Shown: positions 38,821 through 47,473, counted from the first letter of the stretch. The stretch: DNA of 64,000 nucleotides from Streptomyces sp. NBC_01224 (GCF_036002945.1 NZ_CP108529.1:8737001-8801000), one strand, 5' to 3'. The notes: a model not told the origin generated them from the letters alone. Translations and numbers: made by a program.

Positions 38821-39564
38821 GTGAACAGACATATAGCCTTTGAGCGACTGCACAACTTCCGTGACGTGGGCGGATATCGGGGGGACGGCGGCCGCCCGGT
38901 CCGCTGGGGGAGGCTCTACCGATCCGACTCGCTGGGCAAGCTCCGGGGCGAGGACTGGGACCGTTTCCTGACCCTCGGCGTCCGCACGGTCATCGACCTG
39001 CGTTACGACTGGGAGATCGCAGCCAAGGGGCGAGTGCCCGACACACCGGGACTGCGCTACCACCACCTCAGCATTGAGCACCGGCCCTACGACCAGGCGG
39101 CACTGGGCCCGGATGTGGAGACCGGACGCTTCCTGGCGGACCGGTACGCGGAGGTCGCCCACGACGGAGTTGCCGAGCTCCGCCGCGCCCTGGACGTGCT
39201 CGCGGCCGAGGACAGCGGACCCGTCGTCTTCCACTGCGCATCGGGCAAGGACCGCACCGGGCTGCTTGCCGCACTTGTTCTGTCCCTGCTCGGTGTGGCC
39301 GAGGATGACATCGTCGCCGACTTCACCCTCACCGAGCTCGCCACCGAACGGCTCCTGGCGGACTGGCGGGCGGACCACGCCGACCAGGATCCGCTCTGGC
39401 CCGGTTACGGCAAGGCGCCCTCTGACGTCATGCGGTTGTTCCTGGCGGATCTCGCCGCGACCCACGGCTCCGTCCGCGACTACACCGCCGACCTCCTGGG
39501 TGCTGACGAGAAATTGGTGGCTGCGCTGCGCAGAAACCTCCTCGAACCAGCCGGGGAAGGCTGA
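38821..39564 (+). CDS. Tyrosine/dual-specificity protein phosphatase
   Basis: 247-residue member of the bacterial Y_phosphatase3 (PtpB/LipA-like) family. N-terminal LHNFRDVGGYRGDGGRPVRW and LYRSDSLGKL are typical, and the P-loop nucleophile is HCASGKDRTG (Cys-X5-Arg), followed by a conserved Leu/Ala helix. GTG 38821 was chosen from the family N-terminus (NRHIAFERLHNFRD); ATG 38800 and GTG 38788 are in frame but less likely. Divergent from the DUF1275 gene. Could act on phosphotyrosine or phosphoinositides. Confidence 0.87.
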   Translation: MNRHIAFERLHNFRDVGGYRGDGGRPVRWGRLYRSDSLGKLRGEDWDRFLTLGVRTVIDLRYDWEIAAKGRVPDTPGLRYHHLSIEHRPYDQAALGPDVETGRFLADRYAEVAHDGVAELRRALDVLAAEDSGPVVFHCASGKDRTGLLAALVLSLLGVAEDDIVADFTLTELATERLLADWRADHADQDPLWPGYGKAPSDVMRLFLADLAATHGSVRDYTADLLGADEKLVAALRRNLLEPAGEG

Positions 39565-39856
39565 CCGGCCGCACGCGGCACGACTGCCGGGAGCGCCTGA
39601 GCGGGCGCGTGCGGGTCCGCGGAGATGATTCTCGCGTGGTCTGCTCACGGGCCTGCTCGCATCTCTGCTTGCGAACGGGGCAGCCGGCCCAGGTCCTGAG
39701 CTTCCCTCCGCAGGAACTCCTGGATCTGGTCCGGGACACCAGATCGGCCCGTGGCCGATTGCAGGGCCTCCTCCGGCCCGACGTGGGTGACGCCGTATGC
39801 GCCGACGGCGTACGGATCACTCGCCGACGAGCGGGACGGGGAAGGGGCTGTTCGTT

Positions 39857-39892
39857 CTGTTCCTGGTCCTCGGACTGTTCCTGGTCCTCGGA
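39857..39892 (+). repeat. 18-bp tandem duplication
   Basis: CTGTTCCTGGTCCTCGGA occurs twice in direct contact. In one frame it encodes LFLVLG twice and forms a hydrophobic stretch of about 22 residues in a frame that opens at 39797 and continues in frame into the DinB gene. Apart from this, the 436-bp gap 39565-40000 shows no gene I can support. Confidence 0.85.
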
Positions 39893-40000
39893 GTGGCCGT
39901 CGGTATCACCACATCAACCACCGCCACTTGGTCGACGGAGCCCGCAGACGGCATAGGAAAACCCTGTCCCGATCCGGCACGCACGAGGCAAGATCATGGG

Positions 40001-40516
40001 ATGACATGGACAGCACCTGATGTGAAACGCACACCCGGTTCACTCGTGGCCGGTGAGCGGGAGATGCTCACGGGCTATCTCGCCTGGTTCCGCAACACAC
40101 TGTTGCACAAGTGCGCCGGCCTGAACGGGGCGCAGCTCGCCGAACAGACGGTATCGCCGTCGAATCTCACACTTCTCGGACTGATCCGCCACATGGCGAA
40201 GGTCGAACGCGTCTGGTTCCGGCAGCGGTTCGCCGGCCAGATGCTCGACCCCATGTACGACCCCGAGAAGGGCAAGGACGCGGACTTCGAGGACCTGGAC
40301 CCGGCCCGCGCCGCCGAGGACTACGCGCGCCTCGTCGAGGAATGCCGGCTGGCGGACGAGATCGTTGCCGATGCCTCGTTGGACGACACCTTCTCCCATG
40401 CCGACGAGGTGTACTCACTGCGCATGGTCCACGTCCACATGATCTCGGAGTACGCGCGCCACATCGGCCACGCCGACCTGTTGCGCGAACGGATCGACGG
40501 TGTGACCGGGTGGTGA
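40001..40516 (+). CDS. DinB/DUF664 family protein
   Basis: 171-residue four-helix-bundle protein of the DinB superfamily (DUF664). Visible are MLTGYLAWFRNTLLHKCAGL, LTLLGLIRHMAKVERVWF and MVHVHMISEYARHIGHADLL; the three histidines at the bundle end are the usual metal ligands (His in RHM, HMI.EYARH, GHAD). Mycothiol-dependent transferases belong to this superfamily, so a detoxification role is possible. ATG 40001 agrees with the family N-terminus. A second, different DinB lies at 54264. Confidence 0.85.
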   Translation: MTWTAPDVKRTPGSLVAGEREMLTGYLAWFRNTLLHKCAGLNGAQLAEQTVSPSNLTLLGLIRHMAKVERVWFRQRFAGQMLDPMYDPEKGKDADFEDLDPARAAEDYARLVEECRLADEIVADASLDDTFSHADEVYSLRMVHVHMISEYARHIGHADLLRERIDGVTGW

Positions 40517-40670
40517 TGCGCCACTGAGAGAGGCTCGGCCCGGTAGCTGCTCAGCTGCCGGGACATTCCGGCCCGGGGTTGGCGGTGCACGGTCCCGGTG
40601 CCGGGTCGAACAGCGCGATGTCCGCAGCGAGGGCGGCGAAACGATCCGTGCCGAATCCGGCCGCCGCCAC

Positions 40671-40959
40671 GCGACGAGGTCCTGCAGGGAGCGGCCGTAG
40701 CGGTCGAGGGCGGGGACCACCAGGGTGTCGCCGGCCGCGAGGAAGGCGTGGCACGCCTTCAGCTCGGGCCGCAGGTCGTTCTTCCCGACTTCTTGTCGGC
40801 GAAGATCCGGCGGCAGCCGACCGCGTTGAGGGCGTCGAGCTGGCGGTCGAGCTTCTGTCCTCCGGTGGACACCCAGGCGTAGCCGATGCGGATCTCGGTG
40901 CGGACGGCGGGTTCGGCGACCAGAGGTTCGAACTGGGTGTCTTCAAGTGGCTTACTCAC
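40671..40959 (-). pseudogene. Serine resolvase/invertase remnant, frameshifted and truncated
   Basis: From GTG 40959 the frame reads RIGYAWVSTGGQKLDRQLDA and CRRIFADKKSG, the N-terminal catalytic domain of serine recombinases (the active Ser is in VST). A one-base loss near 40785 breaks it; the next frame continues KNDLRPELKACHAFLAAGDT and VVPALDRYGRSLQDLVA, then homology stops. The C-terminal half and DNA-binding domain are missing. The region left of it (40517-40670) has no recognisable gene. Confidence 0.8.
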
Positions 40960-41050
40960 GCCCGGACCCCTGTCAGAATTCGGTGGTCGCGGGTTGTTGA
41001 TCCGCCTGGGTTTCTGAAGGAGTTTTTGAAGGCCCAGGGGCCCTTCGGGC

Positions 41051-41105
41051 GATCTGCCCGGCGATCTGCCCGGCAATCTTCAACAAACGATGGTTTATTG
41101 AAGAT
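41051..41105. repeat. Tandem 12-mer plus AT-rich palindrome next to the resolvase remnant
   Basis: Two exact copies of GATCTGCCCGGC (41051-41074) lead into a palindrome: ATCTTCAACAAAC (41076-41088) and GTTTATTGAAGAT (41093-41105), 12 of 13 paired around a 4-base centre. It is AT-rich against a GC-rich background and lies about 90-120 bp upstream of the resolvase start, where a recombination (res-like) site or operator would be expected. Confidence 0.6.
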
Positions 41106-41148
41106 CTTGATCGCTTGGCCTGCGACGGCGGGCCTCCGGCACCGGACA

Positions 41149-42105
41149 TCACGAGCCGGTGGCACGGGTGAAGCGGGCAGCCCACTCCCGGACGAAGTCG
41201 ACGAACTCGGGAGGGCCGAGCACCTCGAACTCCGCACCCACATTGCCCAGTGCCTGAGTCGGCCAGTCCAGGGTCTGCGAGGTCATCCGTACCCGGCACC
41301 GCTGCTCGTCCACCTCCTCGACCGTCGCCCACGGGCCGACGCGCGCGCGAACAGCCGCTGCGGGGGCATGCACAAGCGCTTCGACGGTGTGCGGAACGGG
41401 GACGCCGCCGCTCCCCGCACGGACGAAGGCCGAGGCGTCGTCGGCAGGTAGCTCGCGCGGGCGAAACCGCTCTCCGGTCCCGCGCGGACCGTCGAGACGG
41501 TCGAGGCGGAAGCTGCGCCAGTCCTGCCGGGTCAGGTCGTAGGCGACCAGGTACCAGCGGTACCCGAGCGAGACCAGCCCGTGGGGCTCGACATGGCGGG
41601 CGCTGCGCTCACCGCCGCGGGCGGTGTAGGAGAAGCGAAGTCGTTCCTCGTCCCGGCACGCCTGTGCGATGGCGGTCAGCAGACCGGCCTCGACGGTCTG
41701 CCCACCGCCCTCGACCGAGGGCACGGTCACCACTCGCAGGGCGTCGACCCGTCGGCGCAGTCGCGCCGGCATGACCTGCACGACCTTGGTGAACGCGCGG
41801 ATCGAGGACTCCTCGATTCCGGTAACCGCGCCCTGGGCGGCCGCACGCAACCCGATGGCGAGCGCGACCGCCTCCTCGTCGTCGAGCACCAACGGCGGCA
41901 GGGCGGCGCCTGCCGTGAGCTGGTAGCCGCCATCGACGCCGCGACTGGCCTCGACCGGGTAGCCCAACTCGCGCAGCCGGTCGACGTCGCGCCGCAGGGT
42001 GCGCACGGAAACACCGAGCCTGTCGGCCAGCTCGCCGCCGGGCCAGTGCCGGTGGGTCTGGAGCAGGGACAGCAGCCGCAGAGTCCGTGAACTTGTGTTC
42101 GCCAT
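41149..42105 (-). CDS. WYL-domain transcriptional regulator (HTH_11)
   Basis: 318-residue regulator. The N-terminal winged helix is RTLRLLSLLQTHRHWPGGEL then LADRLGVSVRTLRRDVDRLR. The WYL domain has YRWYLVAYDLTRQDWRSFRL, with Tyr/Trp in the WYL position, and a WCX C-terminal part (about 230-318). ATG 42105 was preferred to an upstream ATG at 42156. It is divergent from an oxidoreductase gene (119-bp gap), which it probably controls; this is a common pairing in Streptomyces. Confidence 0.88.
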   Translation of the reverse strand: MANTSSRTLRLLSLLQTHRHWPGGELADRLGVSVRTLRRDVDRLRELGYPVEASRGVDGGYQLTAGAALPPLVLDDEEAVALAIGLRAAAQGAVTGIEESSIRAFTKVVQVMPARLRRRVDALRVVTVPSVEGGGQTVEAGLLTAIAQACRDEERLRFSYTARGGERSARHVEPHGLVSLGYRWYLVAYDLTRQDWRSFRLDRLDGPRGTGERFRPRELPADDASAFVRAGSGGVPVPHTVEALVHAPAAAVRARVGPWATVEEVDEQRCRVRMTSQTLDWPTQALGNVGAEFEVLGPPEFVDFVREWAARFTRATGS

Positions 42106-42224
42106 GCCCTCCAGGATGGCGGCAATTGAGGTCGGAAAGTGACCGCTATGGCTCATAGCGTGGGTCTCACGAGAACGGCACGGGCCCAGGCCGGGTGCGC
42201 CGACTGATCGAAACGAGGAGAACC

Positions 42225-43259
42225 ATGACCGACAGCACGATGTCGACGACCCCCGACACGATGTGGGAGGTGCGACTGGCCAAACACCTGAAGGGCGACC
42301 TCGGGACCGACACCTTTGACCTCATACAGGTGCCGACACCCGAGCCGGCCACGGGAGAGGTACTGGTCCGCACGGACTACCTGGGTCTGTCGGTGGCGTA
42401 CCTGGAGATGCTGCGGGCTGACTCCCGTCTGCCGATCCCGCCGTGGGAGGTCGGCCAGCGCATCGGCGGCGGCGCGGTGGGCACGGTCGTGCGGTCCATC
42501 AGTGCGGACCTGGCCGTCGGCGACCGGGTATGCACCATGGCCGGCTGGTGCGAGTACTCGGCCGGGCCTGCCGACCAGTACCTCAAGGTGGACCCCGACC
42601 TGTTCCCGAGCCCGGTGCACTACCTCAGCCAGGGGCCCACCGCCTACTACGGGATGTCCGAGATCGCCAAGGCCGGTGCCAGCGATGTCGTCTTCGTCTC
42701 CGGCGCGGCGGGCGGCGTCGGGTCGCTGGCCGGACAGATCGCCAAGTGCCGGGGCGCCGCGAAGGTGATCGGTAGCGCGGGTAGCCAGGCGAAGATCGAC
42801 TACCTGGTTGACGAGCTCGGCTTCGACGCGGCGTTCGACTACCACGACGGCCCCGTCCTCGATCATCTTCGGGACCTGGCGCCCGAGGGCATTACCGTGT
42901 TCTTCGACAACGTCGGCGGAGAGCAGTTCGACGCGGCGGTCGAGGCGGCGGCGCCGGGGGCCCGCTTCGCGCTGTGCGGCGCGCTGGCCACTCAGATCGG
43001 CGACCACGAGGACCGGTTCCCCGAGCCGGATCTCGCTGCGGCGGCCGCCAAGGGGATCGAGGTTCTGCCGTTCTCCACCTATCACACCCCGGAGCAGGTC
43101 GCGGCGTGGACCGAGCGCTTCAGTACGTGGTTGAGCGAGGACCGCTTCGTGTTCCCCCACACGATCGTGGAAGGCGGCCTCTCGGCAGCTCCCCAGGCGC
43201 TCGCCTCCCTGCTGAAGGGCAGCTACAAGGGCAACGTCTCCGTCAGGGTCGCCGGCTGA
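42225..43259 (+). CDS. NADP-dependent oxidoreductase (CurA/leukotriene-reductase-like MDR)
   Basis: 344-residue medium-chain dehydrogenase/reductase without the catalytic zinc site. It has the nucleotide motif VFVSGAAGGVGSLAGQIAK, the family segments VGQRIGGGAVGTVVRS and TAYYGMSEIAKAGA, and IVEGGLSAAPQALASLLKG near the end. Members reduce alpha,beta-unsaturated ketones or quinones with NADPH. ATG 42225 follows CGAGGAGAA. Likely under the divergent WYL regulator. Confidence 0.88.
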   Translation: MTDSTMSTTPDTMWEVRLAKHLKGDLGTDTFDLIQVPTPEPATGEVLVRTDYLGLSVAYLEMLRADSRLPIPPWEVGQRIGGGAVGTVVRSISADLAVGDRVCTMAGWCEYSAGPADQYLKVDPDLFPSPVHYLSQGPTAYYGMSEIAKAGASDVVFVSGAAGGVGSLAGQIAKCRGAAKVIGSAGSQAKIDYLVDELGFDAAFDYHDGPVLDHLRDLAPEGITVFFDNVGGEQFDAAVEAAAPGARFALCGALATQIGDHEDRFPEPDLAAAAAKGIEVLPFSTYHTPEQVAAWTERFSTWLSEDRFVFPHTIVEGGLSAAPQALASLLKGSYKGNVSVRVAG

Positions 43260-43273
43260 GGACCGAAGCACGC

Positions 43274-43296
43274 CGCCCGTCACACACGGACGGGCG
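43274..43296. terminator. Short hairpin after the oxidoreductase gene
   Basis: CGCCCGTC (43274-43281) pairs with GACGGGCG (43289-43296) over a 7-base loop, 15 bp after the stop. It may end or attenuate transcription before the winged-helix gene. Confidence 0.5.
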
Positions 43297-43343
43297 ACGC
43301 GCTCCCGGTGACGTCCCCACCATCCAAGGAGAACCGGCACCAC

Positions 43344-44441
43344 ATGACCGACGCCTCCGTGCTGTCCACCCGCACCCTGAACCGGACACTGCTCCAGCGA
43401 CAGTTCCTGGCCGCCCGAACCTCCCGCCCGGTACTTGACGTCGTCGAACACCTGGTCGCTCTGCAGGGGCAGGAGCCCAACTGGCCTTACGTGGGGCTGT
43501 GGACCCGGCTGGCCGACTTCCGGCATGACGACCTGATGGCACTGCTCCGCGACGGGCGCGTGGTGCGCTCCACAGCCCTACGCAGCACCCAGCACCTGAC
43601 CAGCAGCAACGACTTCCGCTGGCTGCGGCCCGTCGTCCAGACCGTCCTGGACCGCACCGCCCGGGCGCAGTACTTCGCCGCGCAGACCGCCGGGTTGGAC
43701 ATTGCCGAGCTCACCGACGCCGGTCGGGAGCTGATGGCTGGCCAAACCCTGCCTCGGCGGAAGCTCGCCCTGTCGCTCGCCGAGCGCTTCCCGGGCCGCG
43801 ACGGCCGCGTGCTCGCGGGGGCGGTGGAGCTGCGGGTACCGATGGTGCACGCCCCGGCCACCGGCGCCTGGGGCGCCTGGGGCAACCGCCCCAACATCGC
43901 CATCACCCTCGCGGAGCACTGGATCGGCCGACCGATGGCAGCGCCACGAGTCGAGACGATGATCCGCCGCTACCTGGCGGCGTTCGGCCCGGCTGGCGTC
44001 ATGGACATCCAGACATGGTCGGGGCTGACCCGCCTGCGTGAGACTCTCGACGGGCTGCGGTCACAGCTGCGCGTCTTCCACGACGAGCGGGGCACTGAGC
44101 TCTTCGACCTGCCCGACGCGCCGCTCGCCGACCCGGACCTGCCCGTCCCCGTGCGATTTCTGCCCGCCTTCGACAACCTCCTCCTCGGGCACACGGACCG
44201 CGCCCGAGTGATCAGCGAGGCAGACCGCAAGCTGGTGATGCCGGGTCAGGCCATGGTGCGGCCCACCTTCCTCGTTGACGGCTTCGTCCACGGCACATGG
44301 TCGGTGAAGGGCTCCGTACTGCTCATCTCCCCCTTCCGGCCGCTGTCGCAAGCGGACACACAGGCAGTACTGGACGAGGCCGAGCGGCTTCTCGCCTTCG
44401 TCGCACCTGATGCGATCAAGCGGGGGGTCACGTTGACCTGA
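43344..44441 (+). CDS. Winged-helix DNA-binding protein (HTH_42, AlkZ/YcaQ family)
   Basis: 365-residue member of the HTH_42 family, which includes DNA glycosylases AlkZ/YcaQ that unhook interstrand crosslinks. It opens with LQRQFLAARTSRPVLDVVEH and LVALQGQEPNWPYVGLW; the conserved QxQ-like segment is present as ALQGQEP. The C-terminal beta-barrel has RFLPAFDNLLLGHTDRAR and FLVDGFVHGTW. ATG 43344 behind CAAGGAGAA. In-trend with accessory DNA-repair functions, but glycosylase activity is inferred. Confidence 0.82.
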   Translation: MTDASVLSTRTLNRTLLQRQFLAARTSRPVLDVVEHLVALQGQEPNWPYVGLWTRLADFRHDDLMALLRDGRVVRSTALRSTQHLTSSNDFRWLRPVVQTVLDRTARAQYFAAQTAGLDIAELTDAGRELMAGQTLPRRKLALSLAERFPGRDGRVLAGAVELRVPMVHAPATGAWGAWGNRPNIAITLAEHWIGRPMAAPRVETMIRRYLAAFGPAGVMDIQTWSGLTRLRETLDGLRSQLRVFHDERGTELFDLPDAPLADPDLPVPVRFLPAFDNLLLGHTDRARVISEADRKLVMPGQAMVRPTFLVDGFVHGTWSVKGSVLLISPFRPLSQADTQAVLDEAERLLAFVAPDAIKRGVTLT

Positions 44442-44455
44442 GAACGACGGGACGT

Positions 44456-44985
44456 TTCCCCCGCATGCGGCGGCCGCCTCGTCCTCGCCGAGCACGCTGA
44501 AGTCCATGTCCAGGTGGGCGTCGTAGTCGTCCGGGGTGATGCCGAGCTCGTGGGTGGAGTGCTCGCCGAACCGTTCGATGTGCTCGGTCAGGTAGGGGGA
44601 GATCTGGGCCAGGTCCAGCGGGTCGACGACCGGGCCCTCGGCCTGCAGTTCGCGGACGACGTCGGCGATGTCCCGGGTGTTGTGGAAAATCACCAGGTTG
44701 GCCAGCAGCGAGGTGAACTTCACGTCCTTCTCCTGCTCGACCGGGTTGTTCGCCGCCAGCGTGCCCCGCTGCCCGAAGCGGACCCAGTCCGAGAAGCCGG
44801 TGAACGCCTCGACCTTGTTGGTCGCGGCCGTCACCCGGCTGCGGAGCGGCGCATCCGAGAGGTAGCGCAGCGGCTGGACGGTGCGGATCACCCGCCCGAC
44901 CTCGCAGAAGGCGGTGTAGGTGGCGTTGCGGCGCGAGCCGGAGCGAAGCCGCTTGAGTAGCCGACCGAGCCCTTCAGCCCGCCAG
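44456..44985 (-). pseudogene. Tn3-family transposase, C-terminal remnant
   Basis: About 175 residues of the DDE transposase C-terminal part are recognisable: KRLRSGSRRNATYTAFCEVG, RVIRTVQPLRYLSDAPLRSR, WVRFGQRGTLAANNPVEQEK, KFTSLLANLVIFHNTRDIAD and ISPYLTEHIERFGEHSTHEL. The N-terminal 800 residues are missing and the frame runs on without its own stop into the opposite strand of the winged-helix gene, so both ends are lost. It abuts the cupin pseudogene on its right. Confidence 0.88.
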
Positions 44986-44999
44986 TTGCACTCGGGCTC

Positions 45000-45270
45000 G
45001 CCCCCCAGCACGTACAGCTCGGGCAGATTGACGACGATCGCCGCCTGGCGCTGCGCGCGATAACCACCACTGTCTCTTCGCCGGCGCTCGGATTTTTCTC
45101 CCTGTGCGGAACGAACGGCGGCACGAAGACGCAGTCACCGGGCGAGGTGCGGATCCGGGCCTCCTCGGGCCCATCGCTCGATTCATCGAGGAACACGAAC
45201 TCCGGGCTGGCCCTTCACCACATGGATCGCCGACTCGGAGGCGCGGTGATGATGGTTGGACGAGGCGGTC
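45000..45270 (-). pseudogene. Cupin-domain protein remnant, two frameshifts
   Basis: Reading right to left, one frame gives SSNHHHRASESAIHVVKGQ, a second gives VFLDESSDGPEEARIRTSPG, DCVFVPPFVPHREKNPSAGE and VVVIARS, and a third gives AAIVVNLPELYVL. Together they trace a small Streptomyces cupin (metal ligands HHH and H in VPH). Frameshifts lie near 45200 and 45055. The C-terminus is followed directly by the Tn3 transposase remnant. Confidence 0.75.
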
Positions 45271-45527
45271 TGCGCCACGCAGTCGTCGGCTGGATCGGGG
45301 TGGAAGTCGTTGCGGCCGGTGGATGCGGCTCGGCCGGGCGGGGAAGTTGCGTGGGTGGCCGTGGCGTTCCTGCTCGTGGGGCGGGCAGGGTGTGCGCCGC
45401 TGCGCATGTTCTGGCGGAGTGGCAACGCCGGGCGCCGTGATTCCGGCACAGCGAGGCCGGAGAGTGCGCCGTCCACCCACGTAACGATGGGCAAGCGGTG
45501 GGATCGGAACAGCCTGGTACCGGCTAG

Positions 45528-46154
45528 CTAGGCACTGTCGCCCTCCGCCGCAACAGCCTGTCGTCGGCGCAGGAGAGCGGCGATCCGGAGGCACCAGTCC
45601 CTGTTCTCCTCCTCGAAGGCGAGGCCCCGCAGACAGGTCAGATACGGTCCGATTCGCTCGCCCCTGAGCAGAAACTCGTCCTCGTCCATCTCGCCACGCA
45701 GTTGCCGCAGCAGGTTGCCGAAGAGCTCGACCTTGGCGGAGGCGGCGGCCGCCCGTTCGTCCAGCTGATCGATGACCGGACCGCTTCCGATGTGATCGGC
45801 GGCCTGGACCTTGACGACCAGGTCATCGCGGATGAACCCCGGCTTCGCACTGGCCGCGGCGAATTGCTCCAGCTCGGCCATCCCGGCGTTGGTGACGTGG
45901 AACAGCCGCTTGTTGGGCCGGGTCTCCTGCAACACCTGTCGGCCTGCCACCAGCCCGTCCTTCTCCAGCTTGGCCAGTTCGGCGTACAGCTGCTGAGGCA
46001 GCGCGTGCCAGAAGTTCGCCACGCCGACGTCGAACGCCTTGGCCAGCTGATACCCGCTGTACTCCCCGTCCAGCAGTGCCGCCAGCACCGCATGCCGCAA
46101 GGCCATGGACCCGACCCCCTTCCCTTTCGCTGCCTGTTCCTTCATGGTACTCAT
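45528..46154 (-). CDS. PadR-family transcriptional regulator
   Basis: 208-residue PadR protein. The winged helix is ALRHAVLAALLDGEYSGYQL then HALPQQLYAELAKLEKDGLV and RPNKRLFHVTNAGMAEL. The C-terminal dimerisation region (Vir_C-like) runs from about 90 to 195. Start may be 46154 or ATG 46145; neither has a good ribosome site. It is divergent from a SnoaL-like gene with only 39 bp between, which contains a perfect dyad, so autoregulation and control of the neighbour are likely. Confidence 0.88.
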   Translation of the reverse strand: MSTMKEQAAKGKGVGSMALRHAVLAALLDGEYSGYQLAKAFDVGVANFWHALPQQLYAELAKLEKDGLVAGRQVLQETRPNKRLFHVTNAGMAELEQFAAASAKPGFIRDDLVVKVQAADHIGSGPVIDQLDERAAAASAKVELFGNLLRQLRGEMDEDEFLLRGERIGPYLTCLRGLAFEEENRDWCLRIAALLRRRQAVAAEGDSA

Positions 46155-46165
46155 GAAAGTGAGTA
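46148..46165. promoter_or_regulatory. PadR operator candidate
   Basis: Perfect dyad TACTCA-N6-TGAGTA at 46148-46165; a third TGAGTA half-site lies at 46176-46181. It overlaps the start of padR and sits 30 bp before the SnoaL-like gene. Confidence 0.6.
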
Positions 46166-46193
46166 GTCAGATTCTTGAGTATGGAGGCTGATG

Positions 46194-46631
46194 ATGTCTG
46201 CCGGGACCGCGGACCGTTTCCGCGCCGCTGTCGAAAAGCGCGATCTCGCCGCACTGGACGGCCTGTTCACCGAGGACGTTCGCCTCTACAGCCCGGTGAA
46301 GTTCACTCCGTTCGAGGGGCGGCCCATGGTGCTCGGGCTGTTCGGGGTCCTGCTGCGTACGTTCGAGGAACTCCGCTACATCGGCCACTTGGACGGGTCG
46401 GCCGAGACCAGCACGGACGGGGCGCAGGCCCCGTCCGAGATTTTGCTGTTCCGGGCGAATGTGAACGGCAAGCAGATCCATGGCATCGACCTGCTGCAGT
46501 TCGACGAGACGGGCCTGATCAAGGAGTTCACGGTGATGGTCCGCCCGCAGTCCGCGGTGCAGGTCCTGGGCGCGGCGGTCCTGGAGGGTCTGGTCACGGA
46601 CGGCCTCGTCCCGGCTCCGGACGCCGGCTGA
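46194..46631 (+). CDS. SnoaL-like/NTF2-fold protein
   Basis: 145-residue protein with the SnoaL_2/NTF2 pattern: DRFRAAVEKRDLAALDGLFT, EDVRLYSPVKFTPFEGR and EILLFRANVNGKQIHGIDLL, then the FDETGLIKEFTVMVRP strand. Such proteins are isomerase-, cyclase- or steroid-binding-like. ATG 46194 was chosen because GGAGG is six bases upstream (46191 would be too close). Probably repressed by the divergent PadR protein. Confidence 0.82.
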   Translation: MSAGTADRFRAAVEKRDLAALDGLFTEDVRLYSPVKFTPFEGRPMVLGLFGVLLRTFEELRYIGHLDGSAETSTDGAQAPSEILLFRANVNGKQIHGIDLLQFDETGLIKEFTVMVRPQSAVQVLGAAVLEGLVTDGLVPAPDAG

Positions 46632-46784
46632 ATCGCGCCACGACGGTGGGAAGGGGCACTCATGTGATCTTGGTCTGAACCCCGAGCGTATGGCCAGTTG
46701 GACCTGGTGAGGGCTGACTGAAAGTCGCTTGTGTCGTCAACTCTTGCCGGATTCTGCGCCGTTGGTGTGGACGCGTCGGTGGGT

Positions 46785-47368
46785 ATGGTCCAGTCCAAGT
46801 GCAAGGCCGCCTTCCGAAGCCTGCAACATCAGGGCATACGTGGTGATGGATCTCGCCGGCACGCGAAGAAGGCAGCCGCAGCCATCGGTGCCTCACTCGC
46901 ACCCGTACTGGCCCTGAGCCTTCCGGCCGGTTCCGCCGGCGCCCACGGATACATCTCGTCACCTCCGAGCCGCCAGGCTCAGTGCGCCGCCGGGACGGTG
47001 AGCTGCGGAGACATCAAGTACGAGCCGCAGAGCGTGGAAGGTCCCAAAGGGCTGACCAACTGCAGCGGTGGCAACAGCCGGGTTGCTGAACTCGACGACG
47101 GCTCCAAGGGGTGGAAGGTCAGCCCCGTGAGCCGGACCACGTCCTTCCAGTGGGTCTGACAGCCTGGCGCGCCACATGCACATGGCAGTATTTCGCAGGC
47201 GGGCAGAAGATCGCCGAATTCAACAACAATGGTGCGCAGCCCGGTGCCACCGTCACCCATCAGGTGAGTTTCGGCGGCCTGACGGGCAAGCAGAAGATCC
47301 TCGCGGTCTGGAACATCGTGGACACCGCCAACGCTTTCTACGCCTGCATCGATGTGAACGTCGGCTGA
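46785..47368 (+). pseudogene. AA10 lytic polysaccharide monooxygenase, frameshifted
   Basis: The first frame encodes a long signal peptide (to Ala53) then mature His54 in HGYISSPPSRQAQCA, VSCGDIKYEPQSVEGPKGLT and the KVSPVSRTTSFQW strand, ending at a premature TGA (47157). The +1 frame resumes LTAWRATCTWQYFAGGQK and GAQPGATVTHQVSFGGLTGK to AFYACIDVNVG. A one-base loss near 47155 separates them. In addition the second copper-brace histidine, normally in an ARHAT-type motif, is Arg (AWRAT). Both defects argue that it is dead. It would have cleaved chitin or cellulose. Confidence 0.85.
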
Positions 47369-47370
47369 CC

Positions 47371-47393
47371 GACGGGCCCGGCCCGGGCCCGTC
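47371..47393. terminator. GC palindrome after the LPMO pseudogene
   Basis: GACGGGCCCGG, one base, CCGGGCCCGTC: a perfect 11-bp inverted repeat directly after the stop codon. As RNA the inner pairs would open to form the loop. Probably the original terminator. Confidence 0.65.
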
Positions 47394-47473
47394 TCCGGGG
47401 GGCTGGCGTCGGACGCCCCATTTCCCGCTGGGAAGCCCTCTCCTGAAATCTCTGCCGTGCCGAAGACCGAGCG

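Noticed and set aside
40671..44985. A Tn3 transposon with the WYL regulator, oxidoreductase and winged-helix genes as cargo
   Set aside because: The transposase C-terminus faces these genes, and in Tn3 elements that end lies beside the terminal repeat, so the genes would be outside. No 38-bp terminal repeats were seen.
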